A stretch of 64,000 nucleotides of DNA from Agrypnia vestita (taxonomy: Eukaryota; Arthropoda; Insecta; Trichoptera; Phryganeidae). Below are positions 46,218 through 58,590 of the stretch, one piece after another. Numbering within the stretch: position 1 is the stretch's first letter; the number at the start of each line of letters is the position of its first letter. The position numbers and the translations under genes are program-made. Where the stretch lies: the NCBI GenBank assembly GCA_016648135.1, contig JADDOH010000160.1, positions 186,001-250,000 on the forward strand, written 5' to 3'. Below the pieces are notes generated by a model. It had not been told where the DNA came from. It saw only the letters and a list, made by a program, of their open reading frames with translations, and made no database searches.

Positions 46218-46345
46218 TACTCCCTTTCTTTTAACTCGTAGCGTCTGCTTGCTTACTAGTCTGACAAAAAAACATTGAATCGATTATTAACCCTTTTCCC
46301 GTGATCAAATCGAGCTGAAACTTTGCAAGCAGATTCGTACACGTA
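46218..46345 (+). repeat. Dispersed repeat family A, copy 6 (5' fragment)
   Basis: Only the first ~125 bp (ACTCCCTTTCTTTTAACTCG to GCTGAAACTTTGCAAGCAGA) remain. Confidence 0.65.
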
Positions 46346-47060
46346 GTGTACACTTTGTAGTCTTCAAACTGGCGAACGTGTGTTTGTTGTATTCCTCATT
46401 TTGAAATGTAGTTTTTCCTTTCGCTACTCTTCTCATTCACTTCTTCATTTACTTCTTCTCTACATTATGTTTATCCTTTTGTTAATGCATTTACCATGTT
46501 TGGTTGACACTCATTGAAAACGGATGATCCTATCCCCTTAACCACAGGCCTCGGTCTTATAATAAGTACGATTTTTTGATAAAATACGCTGTTTGCTTAT
46601 TCGCGCTTAAAAAATCATGCGAGAATTTTTCACTTGATTAGTTTACACAACAGCGCACCTAACTCCGTGTTTTGAAAAATTGAAAATAATTTGTAATTAA
46701 GTAAAATATTAACCATATTTTGAAGTAAAATGATTTTTTTATGTGCAATAAATTATGTCCAGAAAAAGTAAATTTAAATGTAATTTTGATGTCTGAAAGT
46801 AAGCCTGAAATAACTAAAATCGGGAATATTGAATAAGTTTTTAATTTTTTTTTAATAATAATATCCATTCTCTTAATTTATTGAAATGAAAACTTATAAA
46901 ATAATGTAAAAAGGGTTAAAAAAACTACTCAAAAAAATATTTTTAACATAAATTGTAAGAAAACAACTGACCGATTTAAATATAATTGTTATTTATTAAA
47001 GATAATCGTTTGCTTCATAATATTATTGAAAAAAAAACAAGTCACACATCCATACATTTA
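46346..47060. other. Nothing recognised
   Basis: AT-rich, no family motif or shared repeat seen. Confidence 0.35.
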
Positions 47061-47064
47061 CATG

Positions 47065-47319
47065 TCGAGGGTAGAAAGCCAAAAGGGCGTTAGTGATTAT
47101 TTCGAACTTTACAGGAGAGCAAAAGAAAGTACTGTCAATGTGATTTGATCAAAGTTTCTTTAATAATTAAAGAATTTCTATATTCGTAAATCCAAAACAT
47201 ATACGATAATCGTTTAATAATAAAATAAACATTGACAAAAGCAGATTGACAGAACTTTCTTTTGCTGTTCTGTAAAGTTTGAAATAATCACTACCGCCCT
47301 TTCGGCTTTCTACCCTCGA
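47065..47319. mobile_element. Foldback MITE with ~75-bp inverted arms
   Basis: 255 bp with ends TCGAGGGTAGAAAGCC / GGCTTTCTACCCTCGA and pairing through CGAACTTTACAG and GCAAAAGAAAGT. No second copy in the window. Confidence 0.8.
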
Positions 47320-47721
47320 TTATAGATCCCACAAGGCGGAGCATTTTTCTTCAAATCTACATGTATCAAAATGTATCAAAATTGCACGGTCTTGACAACT
47401 TTTATGTTATTATCATATTTAGTTTTAGTCTTAAGCGAATAAAGTAAAAAAAAAGAAAATGGTTTTCTATTCATGAATTTTCAGTTTCAAAATCATAGAA
47501 TTATTATTATTCCCCATGATTTTCCGCGGGTGTAGGCTAGTAATAATTAGTAACGACCCTTGCATGTAGCAGCACGCTGATTGCGTGTCGCACTCTATAA
47601 TCTAAATTTGTAACTCCAGCAAGTTGTGGACGTTAGGGACCGACAGACAATGAAATTATTATATTTAAAACATATATTTAAATTATATTTAAAATATCTT
47701 CATCATCTTCATCCCCTTGTC

Positions 47722-48075
47722 CTAGTAGGGTCGGAGGCCCAAAGAGTCGACAAGGTGCTTCCATATTCCCCTGTCTTGCGCTGCTTCCGTTTGGGTCAAC
47801 CATTCCAGACCCATTCTGTTTTCATACAAAAAAAAATGTTGTTTCTCCCATCTTAATCTGGGGCGACCCACGAAGAGGTTGCGAAGAGGACTATTTTTGG
47901 TATTCGCTCCTCTGGCATTCTGAGCACATGTCCAAGCCATCTCATTTGTGGTTTTTCTATGTGTAGGACTTCTCACTACGTCCACTAGTGTGACTCCCGC
48001 TACCCCCTTTAGAAAACTCATCTCGGCCGCCTGGATTCTTGCATTCACTCTCTCCTTTAGAATCCAAATTTGATG
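47722..48075 (-). pseudogene. RTE-like LINE 3' end (reverse transcriptase C-terminus)
   Basis: 108 codons open: RIQAAEMSFLKGVAGVTLVD and later GRPRLRWEKQ..., ending RGIWKHLVDSLGLRPY and stop. This is the conserved C-terminus of RTE-type LINE proteins. Only the 3' portion is present, as expected for truncated retrotransposition. Confidence 0.7.
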
Positions 48076-49125
48076 AGCATTTATATTAGGGTGGGCCTGT
48101 CCCGGTTAAACTCATAACATTCCATGTGCTGATTTTCAGCATCTCTTTGAGCATGTTACACTTTCTTGGTACAAATTCTTCTGGTTTTTAAGATTTGTGG
48201 CAAGTAAATCATTAAATAACTAATCACAAATGAATTTAATGAATATTTTTTGATTTGATACCATTCCGTACAAAAAATATGATACAAAATGCAAGAGAAA
48301 CCATAAGAAAAAGTGTTAATCGCTACTCAATGTCGCTAGCATTGCCAGACGATCCTCTTAAGATAATGGATCTGCTTTTCTAAATTGTTTTCAGCTTTGA
48401 CATCTCTCTGGCATACAATTTTAGGTCGTAAATCGAGTTCAAAAAATATTTATTTACCGTGAAAAATATTTAAAATTCTAGAAATCATTACAAAATCAGA
48501 AGTAATGTTAGGTATCAAAATGGCTAGATTGACGTAGATTGGTACCTTCTTTATAGTTTTTGCAGTAATGACAGTTGTCGGTGCCCACTCTGTGCTATCG
48601 TTTTTGCCGCCATGACAGTTGTAAAAAACGCGTCACAAAAAAGCGCGCCAATTGCGATTCGCACTGCCGCGGCCTTTTGAAGCAGATTCGCTCTTCTTCC
48701 GTTTCGGACATCTATGAATTATTTGCAAAATGATTCGCTTGACGGCGTCCATTCTGTGTGACAAACCGAGGTTGGATTGAGCGGACCGCGGATTATATTA
48801 TCATTTGAGACGTAAATTAATGTGTCTTATGTTCGACGATTTCACTTTGATATCGATTCTATGGTTGATATTGCTCACTTTCCCTGCTATAGCAACTAAA
48901 GCATGACAGCAAATCATTCGCATTGTATATGTCTCAGAAAATGTAATATTGTTTGAGCGGAAAAGTTTTTGACGTGTAACTCGTATTTTGTAAGCGATGT
49001 GGACACGGAATAGACTCATCGGTTCGAATATATTAAAATAATTTAAGAATTCTAATGACACACTTCGTCTATTGCCAAAATCCGCAAGCTGCATATCAAA
49101 ACAATTTAATATCGCCATTTTTAAC
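48076..49125. other. Nothing firm recognised
   Basis: A GC-richer patch (48600-48790) includes GCACTGCCGCGGCC. The open frame on the minus strand here has no family motif. Confidence 0.35.
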
Positions 49126-49129
49126 ACAG

Positions 49130-49262
49130 CCGAGTTATGCAGAGTATCTCTTAGCTAGAAGCAAAAAGAAAATTTTTAAAAGAAAATATTCTTTACACTT
49201 TCAATCAACAATTACGGACATAAGCAATATCAAAGTCATTATTTTTGATGTGAAACATCTTT
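49130..49262. repeat. Foldback family M, partial copy
   Basis: AGAGTATCTCTTAGCTAGAAGC, then ACTTTCAATCAACAATTACGGA and CAATATCAAAGTCA correspond to the left part of 41663-42170. Confidence 0.5.
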
Positions 49263-50210
49263 AGGCTCGTTTACGGGACTTATTTCGCGGCCGGCCAGAA
49301 CGGATGAAAAAACATGGCGCCGGACACATAAGAAACATGACGCGGGATATTACAAATTTTGACCAAGCCGTCACCATTTGATATCTTTGCTTTAATCTTC
49401 AAAACATTCAAGAGGCCGAGGAAGAAATGCGGGAAATTCTCGTTGCCTAAGGGTCAAAGTATCTAATAATAATTACTTCAACCTAAAATTTTCATAATTT
49501 CTTAGTTAACAGGGAAAAGTAAATCAAAAGCAGATACGTGTCGTGGTGATACATAGTTCGTTATACGAATCAAATTCTTAAAGCTATTTATTAAAGTACC
49601 GTAGTATAAATACCTAAATATTTTTTGCAATTGATATTGTAATATCGTATACTTTTAAAACTTGACTTTAATTCATTTTAATGCCGTGTCAATCTATCCG
49701 TTTCAAATTGATACATATAATATTAACAAAAACAAATTAATTAAGAAGCAGATAATTTCCTAAATAATAATGTGCACCTTTGGGAAGCCTGACAACTCTA
49801 TCCGGGCTTAATGACTTCCGATAAGCAGCCACAGGTACGGGATTTTAGTTCACCTCCAGGAGCGCGTATCAACCTTATTTTTTTGTAAAAGCCCCGAAGG
49901 GCGTTAATAAATAAATAAAATAAAAAAACGAGTGAGACTTACAGTAGTCGCATATGATGTGTAAACATTTGACATCTCACAATTAAACATGTAAATTGAG
50001 CAGCACTTGTCAATACTGTCAATACTTTAATTTTTAATTGTAAATCTCACAAATAAAAATATCAATTGAGCATTTGTTTAAATACCTGTATTTTTTTAAT
50101 TAGTAAATACAAGTAAGGAAAATGTATGTGCATGTAGGTATATACCGTACATCTACATACACATTTTGTTTAGAAATGTGTTTGGTCAATTATATGTTTT
50201 TATTTATTTT
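49263..50210. other. Nothing firm recognised
   Basis: A block at 49770-49910 (GAAGCCTGACAACTC, GCCCCGAAGGGCG, AATAAATAAATAA tail) looks like the 3' end of a retrotransposed sequence but has no identifiable source. Confidence 0.3.
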
Positions 50211-50214
50211 CATA

Positions 50215-50665
50215 GATGGCGGTAGTGTGCCGCCATATATATTGTATGAAAACTTTGCATACATATTTAAAAATAATCACATAAAATTTGATAATGTAAA
50301 CTAAGGGTAGTTATTGTTTACATTAATGTAAAAAAAATTAAGTATTTATTGGATAGTTTCGAAGATATAAACCAAAATATGTCAGTTACATACACACACT
50401 TGACACCAGCCTCGCAACATACATACAAAATCAGAAGCATTGACTGGTAGTGTGCGTCTTCGATGTGATGGTGCTTGCTGGACATTGATTTGTTTATAAA
50501 CGATGAGTTTTTGTTCATCTCGCGTGCTCCGCGCGCGCTCATTGGTTAAATGAAATTGCGCGCGTCGTATTTCCCGCTACGCATTTCCATCCCTTTTCAC
50601 GAAATCACTGCCACAGCTTGCAGGAAAGCGAGAGGAAAGATGTTACACATCAAAAATTATCTTCA
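50215..50665 (-). repeat. Dispersed repeat family D, copy 2
   Basis: Reverse of 9245-9595: TGGCGGTAGTGTGCCGCCAT, TTTGTTTATAAACGATGA, GCGCGCGCTCATTGGTTAAA and CTTTTCACGAAATCACTGCC. A middle stretch around 50300-50460 is extra. Confidence 0.6.
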
Positions 50666-50689
50666 CTTGTTTCGGGTCGAATTAAAGTT

Positions 50690-52700
50690 TTGCTGAAAAA
50701 GTGAAGCTGAAAAAGCAAATAACGTTATATTATGTTTATGTTAATTTATATAGCGCCATTTTTGCGTAAGAGACGCTTCAAGGGCGCTTTACAGGTGCGA
50801 AATTTCGAAAAAATTAGGTTTTAGGCTCTTGAAGTATTCCTGTTTCTCCATAGAGCGCAGCACTAGAGGCAGCTGATACCACATAGCTGGGCCCGCAAAG
50901 CTGAAAGCACGTTCCGCAAACTTGGTGGCTCCAGGTCTCCTTGGACTACCAGCCTGCAGAGCGCCTCCGATTTAGCTGACCGCAGTGTGAGCCGTCTTCC
51001 AGTGATATTGTCTGGGATACAAAGATCGATCAATAGACCGATATTACCGTTTGAGAGGTTGACAGATAGAGCGGCCTCCATTACTGGTTCGTTTCTTTAG
51101 TATTGCCCGACCAAATTTTTATTAAAGGCTCCGACACCGGTCACCGGACATTCTGTACATTATGTATTGTGTAATATTTTTGTGTAATAATATTTTTTTT
51201 CCTGTCTTCGACTTGAAGCCTTCCACTGCCGCCGCCGTGGGATTTCGTCTTTTATTGTATAGAATTAATTTTAAGTATTATTATTTATTTATTTTTTATC
51301 ACTATATGTACTTACTTTATTGTATTTCTTTGATTTTGTTATTTACACTTCTATTATTTTGTTATTTTGGGTTCCTTTTACTTTTTTTGTTATTTTCCTT
51401 GTATTATAATTACGTATTTTGTTTTTTTTTTTATAAATACATATCTTGAGGCGGGGACAGTGAATGGTTTTGTTCGAGCGGCCGCGCCACTTCGTAACGG
51501 TTTATACGACCGGTGCGGAGCAGCACGGTCCTGCTTGTTAGTTGAAAAAAATGTCAACCTGGAGACGATTGAGTAGGACCGATATGGAAGCTTTCGCTCT
51601 TAGAACGGTACTGGGTAAGCGGTGGGTACCATTCGTTGTATTGTGTGATAAACTTACACCCTGGCAACTTCTGTTACGCGACAGGGACGCCCTCCCTCGC
51701 ACGTCGATTTATACTGGCGGGTCTGTACCCCCCTCTAGAGTCCGCTCTCGGGATGAGTGATGCGAGCGCGTTATGGTGACGGCCATAACAATAATTAGCA
51801 TAACATTCCCGACCGCCCGCTTGGAGCTTACACAACAGCGGCGGCTCTCGGAGCCGAGAAGAGAAAAGACGGAGATGAAAGTGAGAGTGGCGAGGTCACG
51901 CCGGGAGCCGCCGATAAGCGCCCCGATCATTATAATACGAATCCGGTTTCGAGCTTACTGCCTGCTCGCGCGCGACTACACATTGTTACGACTGATTGCC
52001 TTCTGGATAGATAATTGGAGATAGCCGGCCTGCGCGCCGCGGAGTCATTTAAAACAAAGTGAAATTATTAATCTCTGAAATCGGGCTTTTTGTTAACAAC
52101 CCATTGGTACTGCGAACGGTACCCACCGCTAGAGTGCCACCACGATAACTAAGCGTGCGAGGGAGGTCGCCACTGTCGCGAAACAGAAGTTGCTAGGTTG
52201 TAAATTTATTACACAATACATAATGTACCGAATTTCCGGTGACCAGTGTCAATATAAATTTGGTCGGGTAACAGCGCGCTCCGCGGCGGCCGCTCTATCT
52301 GTCAAACTATCAGACGGTGATATCGGTCCATTATTTGCTTTTTCAGCTTCGCAAAACTTTAATACTTCATTGGCAATTGTTCTTGCACCACCCCGGACTG
52401 TTTTGGTTGTTTTGGACATAATAATTCAGTGTATATTGGTAATCAAGATGTCACAGCTCCCGAGCAAATACAAAATTGTACCGAAGTACAGGGCGAGGGG
52501 TTGCCTCCGGGTGCGGGCGGGGCGGGTTTTAGTTCCAATCCTGCCGCACGCCAAGTTGTGTTGCCCGGGACCGTTCTGAGAGCAAAAGCTTCCATATTGG
52601 TCCTACTCAATCGTCACCAGTTTGACATTTTTTTCAACTACAATGCAGGAGCATGCAAACACAACCATTCACAGCCCCTGTCGCGAGGAAATTATCTTTA
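50690..52700. mobile_element. Composite inverted element (families E and K)
   Basis: Blocks in the left half recur inverted in the right half: CGATATTACCG / CGGTGATATCG, CACCGGTCACCGG / CCGGTGACC, GACAGGGACGCC / GGTCGCCACTGTCG, GGGGACAGTGAATGG / CCATTCACAGCCCC, and GAGTAGGACCGATATGG / CCATATTGGTCCTACTC. It behaves like two copies of one element in head-to-head orientation with insertions. Part of it is also at 24290-24995. Short frames with no recognised domain. Confidence 0.55.
51540..51640 (+). repeat. Single unit of the 72-bp repeat (family K)
   Basis: Reads ...RTDMEAFALRTVLGKRWVPF, the same 24-residue unit as in the array at 62630-63100, preceded by the same leader (AGCACGGTCCTGCTTGTTAG). 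A reverse partial unit lies near 52575-52640. Confidence 0.7.
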
Positions 52701-53157
52701 TTAACATCAAAGGTACATATAAATAGCAATATAATAGAAATAACAATATAATAAAACAATAAAAGTAAGGATTTCAAAGGACAACTCCCACGGCGGCGGC
52801 AGTGGATGTCGGTTGCAGCTGAGAGAAAATGAAATAATAATTCATTCACCGCCCCCAATTTGGGGATAATAAATAAAAGGGGGGACAACACGGAAATTAA
52901 AACAAAGAAAAGGCGACTTGCGGCCACGAAGCCGAGACCGGCAGATATGGATCTTCGAACAAAAGCAGCATCCAACGGGAGGACACTCTCCCACGGCAGC
53001 TATCATATTAACCCAGCAAGGCTCGAGATCTCCCGTCGGTACTGATTATCTGATACGCAGAATTCATTCATCCAGCGAACGTGTAGAATAGGGCGGGTCG
53101 AAAAAATGATTTTTCACTTTTCAAACCGCAATAGCGCGGAAAAGTTGCCTCCCTTAA

Positions 53158-53405
53158 CACTCCCGTTCCGGGACGGGGTAAAACTTAACCCCAAAAATCT
53201 TATTTTTAAAAATATTTAATAATTATTTATTTTATATAGCTGGTATTCTTTGTAATCCTCATAAATATCCCAAAGAATACAACACCTTAAGAAAACATAA
53301 TGATAAATAATGTGTAGCGAGACAGTCGAAAGTAGAAAAATTTATGTTTTTTCAAAAACAATCGGTAATATTCTATATGATGCGGTTATTTTATTCTGCT
53401 TGCAC
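53158..53405 (+). mobile_element. piggyBac-like element copy 2 (family I)
   Basis: Starts at TTAA|CACTCCCGTTCCGG and parallels 1660-1952 in reverse. Far end undefined. Confidence 0.5.
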
Positions 53406-53463
53406 AATGTGACGTCAAAATATAACGGTTTCTTATAAAAGAGCGACAAATTTAGTATATATT

Positions 53464-54438
53464 AGGTGTACCCATAAGTAATCAATTATTTAAGGCGGTA
53501 CATTCACTGCAAATGCATATTTCAGCGTTTTTTTACGAAAATCTGGGTTTTTATTATTCATTTATATCAGAATGTATAGGATAGATTGCAATTTTTTAGA
53601 GCGATAACTTAGATAGAACCTTTGTTCTTATATAAAAGTAATGAACTGAACATTATTTACAATAATTAAGAAAAAATAGATTAATCCACAGGCCGCGGCA
53701 AAAAAAACGTTTTTAATGTTCCCGGGCAAAGTGTGATTCGTTTAAAATTTGTATGTAAGCATAATATGTTTTTTCATACACATAAAGTTTACTTAATTAT
53801 CTTTACTCTTGCAAGGTTTATCTGATATGACCTTTGTTCATGTCTCGATCTCGTATTGAAGTAGCATGATCTATCCGACACATATCGCCACTTTGACAGC
53901 TTGAAAAATGTATGTACCGCCTGTGGCAAGAAAAAAATAATTTAACTACATTTTATTTTATTTTTAATTGATTTAATCTCCATCGTTATCGAGGGCCTTT
54001 TGCCATCTTGTTGGTAGTTTTTTAAGGAAAATATGCTTCTAGGTGTTTTTAAAACGTCATTATCAAACCTTACCGGGCGCCCACTTTGATCGCTATCAGA
54101 CAAGTCAATATCACCATCGGAAAATTTTCTAAACCAACGTTGGCACTTGTTTACTTTCAATACGTCTCCATACACATCACAATTTTATTTGTTGCAACCG
54201 TTGCATTAACACCCGTTCGAAAATGAAACAGCATGCAATGATATAAATTTTCAAAGTTAGTTGATTGTCCGCCATTTTACAACAGAGTAATAAAAAAATT
54301 AAAATTTAATTGTCACAAGTCACAAGACCACGGATTATAATATTGCGTATAAAACACGTCTTTACACGTTCACTTTACTGAGCTTGATTGAAGCAAACAT
54401 TCCACACCAAAAATAATTGATTACTTATGGGTACACCT
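53464..54438 (-). mobile_element. Mariner deletion derivative
   Basis: 975 bp with inverted ends AGGTGTACCCATAAGTAATC (continuing AATTATTT) and complement. Inside, on the minus strand at 54175-53960, is MYGDVLKVNKCQRWFRKFSD, SDQSGRPVRF, the N-terminal region, followed almost at once by the extreme C-terminal motif LPTRWQKALDNDGD. The middle with the catalytic residues is missing. Confidence 0.8.
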
Positions 54439-54439
54439 G

Positions 54440-56245
54440 TTAGAATCTTGCTCGCACTTTATAAGAAATGTAATTTGAATAATACAGAAGATTTTCAAAC
54501 AGTTTTACTTTATTAAAACGCATATTTTACTGGGGATCCGTTTGTACCCCGGCCTTCAATTCTATTTTCGATTTACCGGTTTCCGAAGGTTAATAAGAAG
54601 AAAAACGATGTAAAAAAATGTATAAAACTGACGAAATTAAACATTTTTCTTTATATTTCTTAAAATACTCTATGATCGACATGCTATAAATTCTTATACT
54701 TTTTTTATGGTCAAATAAAGTTTAATAAATTAAAACACCATTAATCGACCACCACATTTATCAAATTAGGAAAGTTAGGGGAAAGAAAAGATGAAAAGAA
54801 AGAAGATACTTATTTACGTACTTCCTTTTATTCAATACAAATTAGACTATCGCCATCTATTGTTGAAATGCATCATTCCCATTAAATAGTGTATAGATGT
54901 CGCCGTTGGTAAAGAGACTTTTGACTGGAGTATGGATAAATATTATTTTCTTTATATTTGTAGACATTCATCCGAACTAACATATACAACAGAGTACGCC
55001 TGAAATTATTTCAATTTTTTTACTCCTTTGTAGACCAGTTTTTATATTCACAATATATTTTTTTTAAATATAGAAATACTTTATTCAAAATAAGGTTACG
55101 TACCTTATTTGAATTCAATGTAACGTAATAGTCAACTTTAAAATTTACATAAAATAGAAAGGGTTACGCACACTCGTGAGTTATAGACTCGTTACTTAGC
55201 AAGTGGTTCTTAAACCAGTTCTAAAACGTCGAGTAAGTCACACTTTTTCTGAACTAGATCTTCTTCCATATTAATTAAATACCACAAACACTAACCTAAC
55301 CTAACCAAAAGCGTATCAATGATTTCTGATTGTTTTCATGTTTCTCTCGCACGATGGTTTACCATTCATCGATATTTTTAAACACAGGCATTTGAAATGT
55401 AACAGAGTTCGTCCACAATACCTTACTGCCTCAGTTATGAGTCAAAAATGTTCAAGTCCTAATATCTGCCTGCATTACCCGTCAAAAATACAGTACATAT
55501 GAGACTTAGCAAAGATGCGAAGCATTTCATGTTCCGCCTAATCGCCAGGGTTTAGAATAGTACATTTAACTGCCAGCAGGAGAAATATAAAGAAATGTTC
55601 AAATATTATTTTAATAAAATTCATTACTATTTTAGGGGTGTTGGCTGTAAATAACTAAATACTTATTCCTTAGGAACCGGCGTGTGAAAGGACTGTCATT
55701 CTTAACCGGTTACAGCTATTTTGCTAAACGTCGGACTATATTTAAACAAGTTAATCAAAAAAATCATTATTTTATACGCTTTCTTTGCATACATTCGTAA
55801 TCGATTTTTTAACATCATCCCTGCAGTATCCAAATATTAAACAGATTGTTTTAAAGTTAAAAAACAATTTTTCAAACCGCATATACTTCACCTGATTCTG
55901 CGGCTTTTGCTTGTGAGTGACGTGATTGTTAATTTAATTTGAGTGCGTGACCAAATCATATCGAAAATGATTTAATAATGTATAGTCATCCACTTTGCGT
56001 AAAAATTGAAAGCTTTTTTCACAAACTTCTCCACCAGAGTTGGTGAAAAATCAATTACAAGATTCCACCACAACAAACAATAAACAGACAAAGAGAGTTA
56101 AACAAAAAAAGCATGTAAAAAACATATAATGTGAATACATACAAGAATTATAAATTCTTTCGTTTTAATTCAAGTCAAATAAAATGAGTAAAACCTTGCA
56201 ATTCTAATTTAAATTACTTAGAAGTCGTTCATCTCCATTACTATT
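54440..56245. other. Intergenic DNA, nothing recognised
   Basis: AT-rich sequence without shared repeats or family motifs that I can name. Confidence 0.35.
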
Positions 56246-56250
56246 GATAT

Positions 56251-57292
56251 TGTAACGAAATGCTAAAAGAGATTACGTACATAATCTCTCGGTATATGAG
56301 TATGTCGATGACAATAACAAGATCGAACTCTCTAGGACACACAACCACACACTGGAATTATCTACAACATTCAGGAAACGTGTAAAAAAGTCTGGAAACG
56401 ACGGGAACATTATAGTAAACAATAGTAGAATCTAGGAGGTTCGAAAAACCAATGTATTGCGTATATACACGGGACCGGCAGGGGCGCATATTGAGTTTGT
56501 TTTGGAGTAATGTAATTGGAGCGACGCATAAGGGAAATAATCAAAGGAAGTACATAACTGGCGATATTCAAATGAAATATTCTAGCAAGCGATATTTTTT
56601 TTACTACTTTTCATCTCCCCTTTTGTAAGACCAACTCAAAACAAAACTCCTTTATGTACAGATCCACAAATTCATTTAACACAAACTATCACCACATTGA
56701 CATTTTCAACGCAACAATAAGAAACATAAAACAAACAATATCTACACTACCGCACCCAAACTAATTTGTACATTATATCTTCCCTTCTACTCCCGTCCCA
56801 CATTCCCCTCCACCCTCTCCATTCGCTATTAATGTATGTTAAAGTAAATTTTTAAATTCAGTGGAAAATTTTTAAGATTGTTTTAAAATAAATAAATAAA
56901 TAAATAAACACACAAATACACACACTCACACAAACTCACTATTGGACATGTTTTTTCTTATTTTTTTATCGATTGTATATATGTGTTTTCTTGTAATTGG
57001 CCCAAAACTCTGTACATCAATTATTGTTTTTTTTCAAGATTGATTAATTATATGGCTGTAAGAAAACCAATAAATGAAAATAAAATAAAATAAATAAAGT
57101 GTTGCCCTGCGATAATAAAGTGTTCATAGACGAGTGATAAATTGAGAATTAGTGTGCGAAGTAGTATAATTAGCAAACTAGAATTCGTGTTAAGTGACTT
57201 TGTCAATTTAAAAAATAATTAATCACTAATTAATAAATCGCTTATCAATTTCCAGTGTTTTAATTTGTCTATCACAGTCACGACTCGTAACA
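56251..57292 (+). mobile_element. Solo LTR with 4-bp target duplication and a nested LINE-like insertion
   Basis: Begins TGTAACGA and ends TCGTAACA (TG...CA), flanked by ATAT on both sides (56247-56250, 57293-57296). Its first ~220 bp recur in reverse at 60440-60655 and its last ~130 bp resemble 62300-62418. The central 56570-57100 part ends in AATAAA(ATAAA)n-like sequence and looks like a later 3'-end LINE or transcript insertion. Confidence 0.65.
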
Positions 57293-57299
57293 ATATTAT

Positions 57300-57945
57300 T
57301 ATTAGGGTATTAGACATTTTAAGTCATAATTTAGACAGGAAACTACCTGTAATGTATTGTAGACTAGTTCTGCTATTCCGTGCATGAATGTCTTAAAATT
57401 CAAATGAACTTTGACGAGCTCACCACCTTTGCTGTCTTTATCTATCTAAGTGACCATTTTCTGAACTGGATCTTCCACATGAATAGAACCACTTTTTAAT
57501 ACACAACATCCTATAAAAGGAATGAAACACAGTTCAAGTCAACGTAAATTTTAATTAGGTCGCAATGTATGCCCTAATACGCGGCTTCTCGTAATTCTGC
57601 CTGTAAATGGAAGTTTCGGTGAAATATTCTGCTCTAATGTGTTTTTACTATACCTATGTGTTAATGAAATTGTGTATATGTGGGGAAATTTGAGTTTCTT
57701 TTACCTCAACATATTAGAAGAATTATATTTTTCATTGAAATAACACTAAATCAAATTTACACGGTGCCTAGAAATTCACAAAATTTAAAAAAATATAAAT
57801 GTTGCCTCTTCGACCTGCTTAAATAAACAATTGAAACATGTTTTCAGACGGAATGATTGATTTGTTTTTTTAACAATATTTTCATATGTTCTATTCTAAC
57901 AATACTTTTGTATGTTCTGAGAACACAATTACTGGATTCTGTCCG
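57300..57945. other. Nothing recognised
   Basis: AT-rich, no shared repeat seen. Confidence 0.35.
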
Positions 57946-57949
57946 CAGA

Positions 57950-58225
57950 GGGATGTTTATTAATTAAGATAAATTACAGAAGTCTCACATATATGAAGCT
58001 ATTTATATGGAAAACGTGTATATAATATTTTAATGTCTTTAGTGATCTCTATACTCCAACGCAAGAACATCCACACAATACCAAATTTTTAAGTATGATA
58101 TGTGTTCCAAACCATTTTCCTTTATACATTCGAAAAGACTATGCTAGAAAGATCTATAGTCCTTCACATGACATACATAGATTTTTTCCTCTGGTAATGT
58201 TTCCTCTATATTTTTCAAATTGGAA
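57950..58225. repeat. Repeat family B2, copy 2
   Basis: Matches 33050-33365 in order: AGATAAATTACAGAAGTCT, GAAGCTATTTATATGG, AACATCCACACAATA and GGTAATGTTTCCTCTATAT. Confidence 0.5.
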
Positions 58226-58429
58226 TATTAAAAAATATTATTTTTAATGTATATCTTTGTGATATTCTTCAGAATTATTTCACTTGTAGGTATACGCCTG
58301 AATACGCCTGAAAATTATTGTTTTCAATTTTTAACTCCTTTTATAGACCCTATAAATAATTTAATATACGTTTTCCACATAAATAGCTTCATCTCTGTGA
58401 GACTTGTTGTACTTATTTATAATGTACCT

Positions 58430-58590
58430 ACTGAATTCGAAATTTTATAGGAAACGCAGCCTATAAATTTATAGGAAACATGATTTTGGAAGGGATAGAT
58501 ACTATTGTATCTACAATTCAGAATTTTTAAATTAGTGATCCTCGTTGATTGCATTCAAAACATCTTTTGAATATTGCTGCCTTTGCTTCT
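58430..58590. repeat. Repeat family H, partial copy
   Basis: GAAATTTTATAGGAAACG, GATTTTGGAAGGGATAGATA and AATATTGCTGCCTTTGCTT match one arm of 19863-20290. Confidence 0.55.

Noticed and set aside
52190..53045. Several plus-strand frames of 61-129 codons
   Set aside because: They lie in the composite inverted element. Frames are not conserved between its copies, and no domain is recognised.
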